Shown piece after piece: positions 54,598-63,832 of a stretch of 64,000 bases of DNA. The notes beneath the pieces were generated by a model. It searched no databases. It worked only from the letters and a program-made list of their open reading frames with translations, and was not told the DNA's origin. Each line of letters begins with the position of its first letter. The first letter of the stretch is position 1. A program made the translations under genes and the position numbers. This DNA comes from an uncultured Collinsella sp. (GTDB lineage Bacteria; Actinomycetota; Coriobacteriia; Coriobacteriales; Coriobacteriaceae): NCBI GenBank assembly GCA_902490325.1, contig CABUDJ010000001.1, forward strand, positions 7,113 through 71,112, in the 5' to 3' direction.

Positions 54598-54601
54598 CAT
54601 A

Positions 54602-55324
54602 ATGATCAAGAAGGTCATGGAGGACTACAAGGTCCTGTTGCGGAGCATTCCCGCGGCAACGGTTTCGCTGTTTTTCGTGAGCGTCATCATGATGAACCTG
54701 CTGGCCAACAAAGAGCTCATCAGTCTGCCGTATCTGGCGCTCGACTGTGGCTTTGTGGTGAGCTGGGTTTCGTTTTTGTGCCAAGACATGATCTGCAAGC
54801 GCTTTGGCGCCAAGGCATCCATCAAAATCTCTATCCTCGCGCTGCTGGTTAACCTGGCCGTGAGCCTGTGCTTTTGGGCATGTTCGCTCACGCCCGGCAT
54901 GTGGGGCGCCTACTACGACACGGGCATGATCGAGGTCAACACCGCCCTTAACGCCACCATCGGTGGCACCTGGTACGTGGTGCTGGGCTCTTCGCTGGCA
55001 ATGCTCGTTTCTGCCGTGGTTAACTCCACGCTTAACCAGTCGCTCGGCCGCATGCTCAAAAAGAATAACTTTGCGAGCTTCGCCTTCCGTTCCTATGTGT
55101 CCACGGGCGTTGGCCAGTTTATCGACAACCTGGTCTTTGCCATTGTGGTAAGCCACACGTTCTTTGGTTGGACCTGGGTGCAGGTCCTTATGTGCTCGCT
55201 GACCGGCGCCGTCGCCGAGCTGCTGTGCGAGGTCTTCCTGAGCCCCGTGGGCTACAAGGTCGTACGCGGTTGGGAGCGCGAGAATGTGGGTGCCGAGTAC
55301 CTCGAGCGCCACGCAACCGCCTAA
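54602..55324 (+). CDS. VUT/YhhQ-family queuosine-precursor transporter
   Basis: 240 residues, about six helices. SLPYLALDCGFVVSWVSFLCQDMICKRFG is close to the VUT-family entry loop, and GQFIDNLVFAIVVSH matches the later conserved helix. YhhQ-type proteins import preQ0/preQ1 for queuosine synthesis. AAAGGAG precedes the ATG. The SDR gene follows ten bases after the stop, so they are co-transcribed. Confidence 0.88.
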   Translation: MIKKVMEDYKVLLRSIPAATVSLFFVSVIMMNLLANKELISLPYLALDCGFVVSWVSFLCQDMICKRFGAKASIKISILALLVNLAVSLCFWACSLTPGMWGAYYDTGMIEVNTALNATIGGTWYVVLGSSLAMLVSAVVNSTLNQSLGRMLKKNNFASFAFRSYVSTGVGQFIDNLVFAIVVSHTFFGWTWVQVLMCSLTGAVAELLCEVFLSPVGYKVVRGWERENVGAEYLERHATA

Positions 55325-55333
55325 GGAGCAAGT

Positions 55334-56014
55334 ATGCGGGTTTTGATCACGGGCGCTTCGGGCGGTATCGGAGCCGCGTGCGTGCAGCGCTTTTTGGATG
55401 AGGGCCACGAGGTCGTGGGCTTTGATCTGCTGCCGGCGGCGATCGAACACGAGCGCTACCGCCATCTGATCGTTGATGTCCGCGAGCCTAACTCGTTTCC
55501 AGGCGACCTTGAGCCTCAGGTAATCGTGAATGTTGCCGGTACGCAGGATTCGGCCGACGACATCGCCGCCAACCTGTGTGGAACCATCAACGTGACCGAG
55601 CGCTACGCCTTTGTGGGGGAGGGGCTTGCCGCCAAGCCGACGCCGGCTATTAAATCCGTGGTCAATGTGGGGTCGGCGAGCGGGCATACGGGATCGGAGT
55701 TTCCCGCCTATGCTGCCAGCAAGGGCGGCGTTATCGCCTACACCAAGAACCTTGCAAACCGCCTGGCACCGCAGGCCATTGCCAACAGTGTGGACCCGGG
55801 CGGCGTTATCACGCCGCTCAACCGTTGCGTGATGGAAGACGAACACCTGTGGAACCAGATTATGGAACTCACGCCGCTTAAACGCTGGGCCACCGCCCAA
55901 GAGATCGCCGAGTGGATCTACTTCGTGGGCGTGACCAACCGGTTTATGACCGGGCAGAGCCTGCTGATCGATGGCGGCGAGGCCGGCCGTACCCAGTTTA
56001 TCTGGCCCGAGTAG
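55334..56014 (+). CDS. short-chain dehydrogenase/reductase
   Basis: 226 residues, slightly short for the family. NAD(P)-binding GASGGIGAA, NVAGTQDS and the catalytic YAASKGG with a Ser in NVGSASG; GGEAGRTQFIWPE closes the protein. Substrate unknown. It follows the VUT transporter by ten bases (GGAGC precedes the ATG), and a strong terminator ends the unit. Confidence 0.9.
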   Translation: MRVLITGASGGIGAACVQRFLDEGHEVVGFDLLPAAIEHERYRHLIVDVREPNSFPGDLEPQVIVNVAGTQDSADDIAANLCGTINVTERYAFVGEGLAAKPTPAIKSVVNVGSASGHTGSEFPAYAASKGGVIAYTKNLANRLAPQAIANSVDPGGVITPLNRCVMEDEHLWNQIMELTPLKRWATAQEIAEWIYFVGVTNRFMTGQSLLIDGGEAGRTQFIWPE

Positions 56015-56015
56015 C

Positions 56016-56056
56016 AAAACGCGCCCGATGGCAAGATTGCCGTCGGGCGCGTTTTT
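56016..56056 (+). terminator. Rho-independent terminator
   Basis: AAAACGCGCCCGATGGC and GCCGTCGGGCGCGTTTTT form a long stem with one mismatch and a T-tract. It is shared with the convergent ung gene. Confidence 0.9.
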
Positions 56057-56069
56057 GATGTATCGATTT

Positions 56070-56795
56070 TTAGCCGAGGCAAGTCCAGTCGACGGGGGTC
56101 GAGCCGTGCTGTTCGAGTAGCCGATTGGCAGCGGAGAAGGGGCGCGACCCCATAAAAGCGGGGAGTTCTGCTGTGGCACGGTTGGCCGAAAGCGGCGAGG
56201 GGTGCGTGGAGGCCAGGCAGAACTTGTCGGTTGCCTTGCCCGCACCAGTTGCGTCGAGCTTACCTTCGACCATCTGCTGGGCAAAGCGGCCCCATGCCAA
56301 AAAGACTACCGGCTGGGGCAGCTGGCAGCAGCGTTCGATAACGTAGTCGGTGAGCGTGCTCCAGCCCAGTTTGGCGTGCGAGTTGGCGGCATGCTCGCGC
56401 ACGGTGAGCGTAGTGTTAAGGAGTAGGACGCCCCGTTGTGCCCATGGGGTTAGGTCTCCCGTGGCGGGAATGGGACAACCCAGATCGGCTTTGAGTTCCT
56501 TGTAAATGTTGCGCAGGCTCGGCGGCAACTTGGTTTGCGTCGCGGGGACCGAGAACGACAGCCCCATTGCCTGGTTGGGTCCGTGATAGGGGTCTTGACC
56601 CAAGATGACAACCTTGACCTGGTCGGCCGGCGTGTAGGCGAGGGCATTGAGGATGTCGTCTTGTGCCGGGTAGATAGTCTGCTCGGCACGCAAAAGGGCG
56701 ATGCGCTCGAGCAGCTGGTTCGTAGTGTCACGTACCGGCTGCGGTGCATCGCCCAACCAAGTTGCTATGTTGCGGTCGCGGGTCGCGGCGTCCAT
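56070..56795 (-). CDS. ung: uracil-DNA glycosylase
   Basis: 241 residues. Catalytic motif VVILGQDPYHGPNQAMG with Asp, and HPSPLSANRAT near the C-terminus, both diagnostic for family 1. LLLNTTLTVRE is the uracil-pocket region. It excises uracil from DNA. Confidence 0.95.
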   Translation of the reverse strand: MDAATRDRNIATWLGDAPQPVRDTTNQLLERIALLRAEQTIYPAQDDILNALAYTPADQVKVVILGQDPYHGPNQAMGLSFSVPATQTKLPPSLRNIYKELKADLGCPIPATGDLTPWAQRGVLLLNTTLTVREHAANSHAKLGWSTLTDYVIERCCQLPQPVVFLAWGRFAQQMVEGKLDATGAGKATDKFCLASTHPSPLSANRATAELPAFMGSRPFSAANRLLEQHGSTPVDWTCLG

Positions 56796-56883
56796 GGGGC
56801 TCCTTTACGTCAGATGCTCTGTTTGCATCTATTGTAAAGGCGCACCGGTTGCCTTTATGCCACGGCTGTATGAAGAGCGGGGT

Positions 56884-57786
56884 CTACGAGACGTGCTCGG
56901 GCGCTCCTGCCATGCGAGCCTGTCCATGTGCGCGGAGGCGCGGAAGCTCGACGGTTGCCACCATGACGCCGCTGAGGATGAGTGCGGCGCCAAAGAAGGC
57001 GATGGGGCTCAGAACCTCGCCGACCAGGAAGAACGAGAAGACGGCGGAGCAGACCGGCTCGAGCGAGAAGGCGAAGCCGGTGGTCTCGGCGGGCACGTGG
57101 GGCTGCACGAGCGTTTGGGTGATAAAGCCATAAGCAGAGCAGATGAGTGCGAGTGCGACGACGACCACGACCTCGCTGGGCGTGCTGGGAAGTGTGAAAC
57201 CGCCAAAGACGCATGCGGCAATGCCCGAGAACAGGCCGCCAAAGCCCAGCTGCCAAACGCCCAGGGACAGCGGATCGACTTCTTCGACAAACCGCTTGGC
57301 GACAATGATGTGGCCGGCGTAGACAAAGGCGGAGAGCAGCATGATGAGCGCGCCCGGGTTCAGGCTGGTGAAGTCGGCGCCCGAGAGCAGCAACATACCG
57401 CAGGTGACGATGGCGGTGCCGACGAGCACTTTGCGCTCGGGGGCGCGGCGCAGCAGGGCGGCGTTGGCAAACGGCACGATCACGACCGTCAGGCTCTGCA
57501 AAAAGCCGGCAGTGGAGGCGGAGGTGAGGCTGGAGCCCAGGCACATGCAGGTGAGCTCGGTTGCCATGATGGCACCGATGATGGCGGCACGGACCATAAG
57601 GTCGCGGTTGATGCGAAACGCGTGCTTGTGGAAGAGCAAAAGGCAGGCTACAAAGGCGATGATGCAGCGTAGCGCGACGATGCTCGTGGCGTTCATGCTG
57701 TCCATGCCGATCTTCATGAGGGGATACGAAAAGCCCCATGCGACGGGAACGGAAAATGAGAGCGCGATTGCTTTTTTGCGATCCAT
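56884..57786 (-). CDS. EamA-family transporter
   Basis: 300 residues, ten helices in two EamA halves, beginning SFSVPVAWGFSYPLMKIGMD. It diverges from the LysR gene at 57945, the usual layout for a LysR-controlled metabolite exporter. GGAG lies just before ATG 57786. Confidence 0.9.
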   Translation of the reverse strand: MDRKKAIALSFSVPVAWGFSYPLMKIGMDSMNATSIVALRCIIAFVACLLLFHKHAFRINRDLMVRAAIIGAIMATELTCMCLGSSLTSASTAGFLQSLTVVIVPFANAALLRRAPERKVLVGTAIVTCGMLLLSGADFTSLNPGALIMLLSAFVYAGHIIVAKRFVEEVDPLSLGVWQLGFGGLFSGIAACVFGGFTLPSTPSEVVVVVALALICSAYGFITQTLVQPHVPAETTGFAFSLEPVCSAVFSFFLVGEVLSPIAFFGAALILSGVMVATVELPRLRAHGQARMAGAPEHVS

Positions 57787-57944
57787 GGGACTCCTTTTGT
57801 TACAGAACGGTTTCGCACAAAGGATTCTGCTCCCAGATGTGGATGTAGTAAAGCGAATGTATCTTCAGTATGATTAAGAAATGCTAAAGTAGGCACGAAA
57901 AGCGCTGGCAAAACGTTTTACGGCTGCATTGATGCGGAGGCACG

Positions 57945-58811
57945 ATGGCATCGCGGTATCAGATTGTTTGTATGGTGGTCGATTGCGGCAGTCTGAAACG
58001 TGCGGCGGACGAGCTGGGCTATACGCAAAGTGCGGTGAGCCAGGCCGTCAAGGCGCTCGAGCGCGAGCTGGGCACCACGCTTATCGAGCGCGGCAAGCAG
58101 GGTGTCTCACTTACGCGCGACGGTAAACAATATCTGCCGTACCTGCGCCAGATTGTGACCGCCGAGGCCGAGCTCGAGGGCAAGCGCCAGGAGCTGCTGG
58201 GGCTCTCCTCGACCGATATTCGTATCGCGACGTTTACCAACGTGAGTCGAACCGTGTTGCCACGTGTGATCCGCGATTTTGGGGCCCTGCACCCGGGCGT
58301 GCACTTTACCCTCAAGCAGGGTGATTACACGCGCAACGCCCAGTGGGTGCACGATGGCGTGGTTGATTTTTGCTTTACGGCGCGCGGATTTACCGCTGGG
58401 CTCGAGAAACGCGTGGTCTATCACGATGAGTTGGTGGCACTGTTACCGGCTGCGCATCCGCTGGCGGCAAAGGAAAAGGTGACGCTCGCCGATCTGGCGA
58501 CCGAGCCGTTTGTGCTGCTGGATGAGGGCGAACAGAGCCTGGTGCTCGATGCATTCGCGGCGCATGGGCTGTCGCCGCACGTGACGAGCGAGGTGACCGA
58601 CGACTACACCATCATGGCGATGGTGGAGGAGGGCCTAGGTGTGAGTATGCTGTATCGCCGTACCGTCGAAGGCATGCGGGCCGATATTCGCGTACGTCCC
58701 ATCGTGCATGCCCCCTCGCGCGATGTGGTGGCCGCCTGGCGCAGCTGGGACACCATGCCCATCGCCACGAGGCGCTTTATCGACTATATGAGCTCGCATA
58801 TTGTCAATTAA
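57945..58811 (+). CDS. LysR-family transcriptional regulator
   Basis: 288 residues. Winged helix: CGSLKRAADELGYTQSAVSQ then AVKALERELGTTLIERG. The ligand-binding half shows STDIRIATFTNVSRTVLPRV and a hinge near residue 160. It most likely activates the divergent EamA gene. GGAGGCACG precedes ATG 57945. CTT-N10-AAG (57872-57888 region) in the shared spacer could be part of its site, weakly supported. Confidence 0.92.
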   Translation: MASRYQIVCMVVDCGSLKRAADELGYTQSAVSQAVKALERELGTTLIERGKQGVSLTRDGKQYLPYLRQIVTAEAELEGKRQELLGLSSTDIRIATFTNVSRTVLPRVIRDFGALHPGVHFTLKQGDYTRNAQWVHDGVVDFCFTARGFTAGLEKRVVYHDELVALLPAAHPLAAKEKVTLADLATEPFVLLDEGEQSLVLDAFAAHGLSPHVTSEVTDDYTIMAMVEEGLGVSMLYRRTVEGMRADIRVRPIVHAPSRDVVAAWRSWDTMPIATRRFIDYMSSHIVN

Positions 58812-58838
58812 TGACTGGCGTGGCGTTGAGTGCGGCGT

Positions 58839-60221
58839 TTAGCGGGCTGTCGCTTTGGCTTTGGTGGCGCGATAGGTACGTGCCGGGTGGCAGAGTAATA
58901 CCGCCACGACCATAAAGAACGCCGTGGTGCCCAGGCTGATGGGGTAAACCATCATGATGTTCGCAAAGGTGCGGAAGTGCGGGAACACGCAGAACACCCA
59001 GTAGAAGCGAATGCCGCAGACGCAAATCATGGTGATGAGGGCGGGCATGAGCGAGATGCCAAAGCCGCGCAGGTAGCCGGACATGTTTTCGTAGAACATG
59101 CTAAAGGCGTACGCCGGGAAAATCGAGCACACGCGGATATAGCCGATCGAGACGATGTTGGGATCGCTGTTGAACAGCGATAGGATTTCGCGCCCGAGGC
59201 CGACAATAACGATAATCGTGGTGAGGGCAACGATACCGCCTTCGACCAGACAGACCTTAAGCGTCTTGGTGCAGCGGTCGATTTGGCGAGCACCGTGATT
59301 TTGTCCCACAAAGGTGGTGCACGCCTGGCTAAAGCTGTTGAGAAGGTTGTAGCACACGTACTCCAGGCTCATGGCGGCGCTCGATGCCGCCATGACCTCG
59401 GTGCCCAGGCTGTTGATGGCGGACTGGATGATGATGTTGGCGACGGCAAAGACGGCGCTTTGGATGCCGGCGGGCAGGCCGATCTTGACGATGCGTTTGA
59501 GGGCGACGGGGTCGATAGCCAGGTCGCGCGGGGTGACGCGGACGACGGAGTCGGTCTTGAGCAGGCGGATAAAGAGCGTAGCGGCGCTGACGGTGTAGGC
59601 GATGGCGGTGGCGATGGCGACGCCCGCGACTCCCCAGTGGAGTACGGGGACAAAGATGAGGTCCAGGCCAATGTTGAGGACGGTGGACACGGCAAGCGCC
59701 TGCAGCGGCATGCGGGTGATGCCGACGGAGCGGAAGATTGCGGCCTCAAAGTTGTAGAGCAAGATCGAGGGCATGCTCAGCAAAAAGACGCGTAGATAGA
59801 GTGCGGCGAGCGGCATGGTCTCGGCGGGAACGTTGAGCGCGGCGAGCATTGGCTCGGCGAAGATCTCGCCCAGGGCGATGACGACGAAGCCCACGAGCGC
59901 CATTAAAATCGAGGTATGGACGGCGCGTTTGACCATGTTCTGATCGTTGCGGCCGATAGCGTTGGCGATGACCACGTTGGAGCCAAGCGACATGCCAATA
60001 AAAAGGTTGAGCATAAGGCTGGTAAGCGGAACATTGGAGCCGACCGCCGCCATGGCGAGGGTTCCCTGGTCGCCCGAGAAGTTGCCGATGATGACCGTGG
60101 CAATAAGGTTCGACAGCTGCTCCAGGATGCTCGTGGCGGCCACGGGGAAGGCGAACAAAGGAATATTGCGCCACAGCGAGCCGGTGGTCATGTCAATGTG
60201 CTTAGATACGGTGTCAGCCAT
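58839..60221 (-). CDS. MATE-family efflux transporter
   Basis: 460 residues, 12 helices. MTTGSLWRNIPLFAFPVAAT and GNVVIANAIGRND-like (SNVVIANAIGRNDQ) are typical MATE signatures, repeated in the second half (TTFVGQNHGARQ). It exports drugs or metabolites using ion gradients. Solitary gene converging on LysR. Confidence 0.92.
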   Translation of the reverse strand: MADTVSKHIDMTTGSLWRNIPLFAFPVAATSILEQLSNLIATVIIGNFSGDQGTLAMAAVGSNVPLTSLMLNLFIGMSLGSNVVIANAIGRNDQNMVKRAVHTSILMALVGFVVIALGEIFAEPMLAALNVPAETMPLAALYLRVFLLSMPSILLYNFEAAIFRSVGITRMPLQALAVSTVLNIGLDLIFVPVLHWGVAGVAIATAIAYTVSAATLFIRLLKTDSVVRVTPRDLAIDPVALKRIVKIGLPAGIQSAVFAVANIIIQSAINSLGTEVMAASSAAMSLEYVCYNLLNSFSQACTTFVGQNHGARQIDRCTKTLKVCLVEGGIVALTTIIVIVGLGREILSLFNSDPNIVSIGYIRVCSIFPAYAFSMFYENMSGYLRGFGISLMPALITMICVCGIRFYWVFCVFPHFRTFANIMMVYPISLGTTAFFMVVAVLLCHPARTYRATKAKATAR

Positions 60222-60348
60222 GCGCTCTCAATTTCTAACATGCTATTTTGTGCTTATTTGCGCAGACGATGATACTCCTAATCGACTAGTCATTGGGGAA
60301 GGCGTGCGACAATGGTGGGCGTTGTGTTGTTCGCGCTAAGGAGTTGCC

Positions 60349-61161
60349 ATGTTGTTGTGTCCCGTTTGCCATGAGCCGTTGGTGGACGATGAGCGCGGTG
60401 CGGCATGCGCGAGCGGACACCGGTTTGACCGTGCGCGCGAGGGCTATCTGTATCTGCTGCGCTCGTCCAAGAGCGGTGACTCCATGGGTGATCCCAAGTC
60501 GCAGGCGCGCAGTCGTCGCGACTTTCTGAACCGTGGATACTACGCGCCGTTGCGCGATGCGATGATCGAGCTGGTGCGCAAGCAGGTGTCTGGGTGTGCT
60601 GCGTCTACGAATGGCCCCATGACGCTGCTCGATATTTGCTGCGGCGAGGGCTACTACACCAGCGCCATGGGCGCGGTGCCGGGCGTGGATGCTTACGGTT
60701 TCGACCTGGGCAAAGAGATGGTGCGCCTTGCCGCCAAGCGCGGCGATGCGACCTACTTCGTGGCCAACATGAAGGACATCCCCGTGGCCGATGGCGCCTT
60801 CGATATGGTGACCGAGCTCTTCGCTCCCTTTAACGAGCGCGAATTTGCCCGCGTGCTGGCGCCAGAGGGCTCGCTCTACACCGTGGTGCCGGGCGCCCGT
60901 CATCTGTTTGGGCTCAAGGAGGTGCTCTACGACACGCCATACCTTAACGATGAGAAGCTGCCGAAGACCACCGAGCTCGAGTTGGTCGGAGCGCAGCGGG
61001 TGTCTGCGAATATTACGCTTCAGACCCAGGCCGACATCGAAGCGGTGTTCCAGATGACGCCGTACTACTACCGCACGCGCCCTGCCGACAAAGAGCGCCT
61101 GGCAAACTTGGACACGCTCCAGACCGACATCGACTTCATCATCGCCGAGTACCGCCACTAA
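60349..61161 (+). CDS. RlmA-type 23S rRNA guanine-N1-methyltransferase family protein
   Basis: 270 residues. N-terminal zinc finger MLLCPVCHEPLVDDERGAAC with ASGHRFD, then SAM-binding LLDICCGEGYYTSAMG and late TELFAPFNEREFARVLAPEG. This is the RlmA arrangement; target G745/G748 depends on the branch. AAGGAGTTGCC precedes the ATG. Confidence 0.88.
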   Translation: MLLCPVCHEPLVDDERGAACASGHRFDRAREGYLYLLRSSKSGDSMGDPKSQARSRRDFLNRGYYAPLRDAMIELVRKQVSGCAASTNGPMTLLDICCGEGYYTSAMGAVPGVDAYGFDLGKEMVRLAAKRGDATYFVANMKDIPVADGAFDMVTELFAPFNEREFARVLAPEGSLYTVVPGARHLFGLKEVLYDTPYLNDEKLPKTTELELVGAQRVSANITLQTQADIEAVFQMTPYYYRTRPADKERLANLDTLQTDIDFIIAEYRH

Positions 61162-61194
61162 CCTACCAAAAAGGGACAGATTTATTTTGGCAGG
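61162..61194. repeat. inverted repeat with GGGACAG core
   Basis: CCTACCAAAA (61162-61171) and TTTTGGCAGG (61185-61194) are inverted arms with one mismatch around AGGGACAG, abutting the stop of the methyltransferase. Related to the GGGAC palindromes elsewhere in the window. Confidence 0.6.
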
Positions 61195-61212
61195 TTTTAT
61201 CTGGGCAAACGT

Positions 61213-61250
61213 AAAGGGCCGACCGCGGAGATGCGCGATCGGCCCTTTTT
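61213..61250. terminator. bidirectional terminator
   Basis: AAAGGGCCGACCGCG and CGCGATCGGCCCTTT pair with one mismatch, followed by TTTTT on the plus strand and preceded by AAA for the minus strand. Between convergent genes. Confidence 0.9.
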
Positions 61251-61286
61251 AGTTGCTTGGCTGCAGAGGTTATGAGAAGCGAGCGC

Positions 61287-61688
61287 TTACAGGCGGTCCT
61301 TGTTCTCGGCCTTAACCTCATGTGCCTGCTGAACAAAGAACAGGTCGTACACCACGATGACAAAGGCGCCATAGTTGATGGCGTCGCCGCCAAACGCGGG
61401 AAGCGTGAGCACGGCCTGCGCAATCGTGGCGATTGCGGCAACAATACCGAGCTTAAACGCGCCATCCACCTGCGAAGGCTTGTTGGCACCCTTGATGCCC
61501 GCAACACCTGCGGCAAGATCGACAACGCCCTTGGCGACCAGCACGACCGTGGCGAGCATGGCGTTCGGCCCGTACGTGGACTCGAGCTTGCCGGTCGCGA
61601 TGCCGGCGATTCCGATGACGAGACTGGCGATGCCCAGAACAAAATAAATCAGGGCGAGGATTTTGAGTGTCTTGCGAGCGGCGCTCAT
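61287..61688 (-). CDS. four-helix membrane protein
   Basis: 133 residues, four hydrophobic helices (LALIYFVLGIASLVIGIAG, MLATVVLVAKGVVDLAAG, LGIVAAIATIAQAVLT, AFVIVVYDLFFVQQ). ATG 61688 has AAAGGA upstream; the longer frame upstream lacks a ribosome site. No specific family recognised beyond a DUF-like integral membrane protein. Confidence 0.8.
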   Translation of the reverse strand: MSAARKTLKILALIYFVLGIASLVIGIAGIATGKLESTYGPNAMLATVVLVAKGVVDLAAGVAGIKGANKPSQVDGAFKLGIVAAIATIAQAVLTLPAFGGDAINYGAFVIVVYDLFFVQQAHEVKAENKDRL

Positions 61689-61917
61689 AGCTGGTCCTTT
61701 CGATGCGGGCGCGGAGAATCTGTCGCACCCAGGTTGCGGCACATATCGTGAAGCACATTGTAGTTCAACGGGGCGATACGTGCGCCTGAAAGCGTCTCTT
61801 GCCTGTACGGTCCAACCTTTCAAAAAGGAAAGCTGGACGTAAGCCAAATCGATGGCAGCCCATGTGCGGCGCTGCGATGATGAGGTCGTAACAAGGAGCT
61901 GGTCTCAAGGAGGAGTC

Positions 61918-62061
61918 ATGATGTACGGAGCAGGGCAAGTGCGTGAGCCGCGGTCGTTGGGAAGGCGCATGGGTGATTCTGTGATCGCTGCCGTGTGCAC
62001 GGGATTGATGGCGGTGCTTTGCATTGCGATGCTGTGGGCCATGTCGCATGTGGGACAATAG
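61918..62061 (+). CDS. 47-residue membrane protein
   Basis: AAGGAGGAGTC precedes two adjacent ATGs (61918, 61921). The protein has a basic N-terminus (REPRSLGRRMGD) and one helix (SVIAAVCTGLMAVLCIAMLW). Function unknown. rsmJ follows 63 bases later on the same strand. Confidence 0.65.
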   Translation: MMYGAGQVREPRSLGRRMGDSVIAAVCTGLMAVLCIAMLWAMSHVGQ

Positions 62062-62124
62062 CGGACGGTTGGGTGCCGACATAAACGGCACTCACGTATT
62101 CGTTTTGCTTGTTAAGGAGTACCC

Positions 62125-62829
62125 ATGGGCGTCGTCGATCCCTTTTCTGTTGCTCGGGCCGCGGGGCTTGAGCTGATCGGGAAGTCCGAGGGCCTCACGC
62201 TCACCGACGGCACGATGGAGCTGCGCGCCGATTTCACCCGCATGCTTCCGCGGCTTAAACAGGGCCGTCTGCAGCAAGAGCTGTTGGTAAAGGCTGCGCG
62301 CACAAAGGGTATCGAGCGACCATGGGCGATTGACGCCACGGCGGGCTTTGGCGAGGATTCGCTGCTGTTGGCGGCTGCGGGCTTTACCGTCGATCTGTAT
62401 GAGCAAGATTGCGTGATCGCGGCGCTCCTCAAGGATGCCCTGGATCGCGCGGCAGATGATCCGGTGCTTGCGGCTGCCGTGGCACGCATGCGCCTTCATG
62501 CGGGCGAGGACAGCATTGCCGGCCTTCGCCATACGGCTGAGTTGATCGGGCGGGGCGAGCTCGCCGCCCCCGACGCGGTGTACCTGGACCCCATGTTTCC
62601 CGAGCGTACCAAAAGTGCGGCGGTCAAAAAGAAGTTCCAGCTCCTACATCATCTGGAGCAGCCATGCGCCGACGAGGAATTGCTGGTCGAGGCGGCGCTT
62701 GCGGTGCACCCGCGCAAGGTCGTTATCAAACGGCCGGTAAAGGGGCCACTGCTCGCCGGCGTTAAGCCGAGCTATCAACTTGCGGGCAAGGCCGTTCGCT
62801 ACGATGCGTTGGTGCCGCCGCGCCCGTAG
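62125..62829 (+). CDS. rsmJ: RsmJ-type 16S rRNA methyltransferase
   Basis: 234 residues. IDATAGFGEDSLLLAAAGF is the SAM motif, and YLDPMFPERTKSAAVKKKFQ is the RsmJ signature (catalytic DPMFP). It methylates a guanine (m2G1516 in E. coli numbering). AAGGAGTACCC precedes the ATG. Confidence 0.92.
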   Translation: MGVVDPFSVARAAGLELIGKSEGLTLTDGTMELRADFTRMLPRLKQGRLQQELLVKAARTKGIERPWAIDATAGFGEDSLLLAAAGFTVDLYEQDCVIAALLKDALDRAADDPVLAAAVARMRLHAGEDSIAGLRHTAELIGRGELAAPDAVYLDPMFPERTKSAAVKKKFQLLHHLEQPCADEELLVEAALAVHPRKVVIKRPVKGPLLAGVKPSYQLAGKAVRYDALVPPRP

Positions 62830-62877
62830 CTTGCGTGCGATGGCTGGCGCTCCGTCAATGCCGTGCCGATGCGGTGC

Positions 62878-63174
62878 CTATTTCCAAGGGTGCGATGTCA
62901 GGTGCCATCCACCGCAGTATTCGCATTTGTAGCAGGCCAAACCGCGCCGACCGCGGTTTTCGCAGTCGGCCATAACGGCCTCGGCCTCGGCGCGTGTGTC
63001 GTAACGGTTTTTGCGTTCGCACGACTTGTAGCGCCAGGCTTCATCGCGCTCGGCGTCCAGGGCGTCGCGGCGCTCGTCCTCGCGTGCAAACAGGTCGCTC
63101 ATATCGCCGCCGGTGGCAGTGCTCAAAAACTCGCTTTTTGCTTTTGACCAGGCGGCTCGCTTTTTGCTTCCCAT
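62878..63174 (-). CDS. small zinc-finger-like protein
   Basis: 98 residues. A C-terminal Cys/His cluster (CYKCEYCGGWHLTSH) can bind one zinc; a further Cys pair (SCERKNRYDT, DCENRG) precedes it. The first half is charged and helical. The phage-like pattern RYDTRAEAEAV-CEYCGGWHLT resembles short PcfU/DUF-type proteins, no function known. Start at 63174 chosen for GGAGAGGGG upstream; a TTG seven codons earlier overlaps that site. Confidence 0.7.
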   Translation of the reverse strand: MGSKKRAAWSKAKSEFLSTATGGDMSDLFAREDERRDALDAERDEAWRYKSCERKNRYDTRAEAEAVMADCENRGRRGLACYKCEYCGGWHLTSHPWK

Positions 63175-63248
63175 CTGCTTCGTGCCCCTCTCCAAACGTT
63201 GGTATCATTGCTCAATCAAAGTGATACCAATAAACGTGAGGTCGCCGC

Positions 63249-63740
63249 GTGATGATCAGAAAAACCCTCGATACCGACATTCCTGCCGTCATGGCTATCT
63301 ATGACGCCGCCCGCGCCTTTATGCGCGCACATGGCAACGCTACGCAGTGGCCCGAGGGCACGCCTTCGGCCGAGCAGCTGGCTGCCGATATTGCCGCTGG
63401 TGGCAGTTACGTGTGCGAATTCGACGGTCGCGTGGTGGCGACGTTTGCCTTTTTACCGGGCCCGGACGAGTGCTATGGCGTAATTGAGGGCGGTCAGTGG
63501 CACAGCGACGCCCCGTATGCTGTGCTGCACCGCGTGGCATCCGACGGCACCACGCATGGCGTCGCGGCTGCGATGTTTGCCTTTGCCAAGGAACGCATCG
63601 GCCATCTGCGTATCGACACACACCAAGACAACCTGCCCATGCAGGGCGCCATCGCCAAGGCCGGGTTTAAGCGCGCCGGTATCGTATATGTGTCGGACGG
63701 TACGCCGCGTGTCGCGTTTGATTGGCTGCGCGAGGCATAA
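63249..63740 (+). CDS. GNAT-family N-acetyltransferase
   Basis: 163 residues. IRKTLDTDIPAVMAIYDAAR begins the fold, RVVATFAFLPGPDECY gives strands 2-3, LHRVASDGTTHGVAAAMFAF matches the acetyl-CoA loop and helix, and NLPMQGAIAKAGFKRAG the last part. Acceptor unknown. The start is GTG 63249 or ATG 63252, with AACGTGAGGTCG upstream. Confidence 0.88.
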   Translation: MMIRKTLDTDIPAVMAIYDAARAFMRAHGNATQWPEGTPSAEQLAADIAAGGSYVCEFDGRVVATFAFLPGPDECYGVIEGGQWHSDAPYAVLHRVASDGTTHGVAAAMFAFAKERIGHLRIDTHQDNLPMQGAIAKAGFKRAGIVYVSDGTPRVAFDWLREA

Positions 63741-63774
63741 AGGCCGAGTCACATACCAGCGTTTCACCGAAATG

Positions 63775-63801
63775 AAAATGGCCCCGAGTGGGGCCATTTT
63801 T
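63775..63801 (+). terminator. Rho-independent terminator
   Basis: AAAATGGCCCC (63775-63785) pairs with GGGGCCATTTT (63790-63800), loop GAGT, with T-tract following. Confidence 0.9.
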
Positions 63802-63832
63802 GGTAAAACGCGTTGTTGTGGGGCTCGCGTTG

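Noticed and set aside
61886..61897. GTCGTAACAAGG, a match to the 16S rRNA 3' region
   Set aside because: Only about a dozen bases; flanks do not match rRNA.
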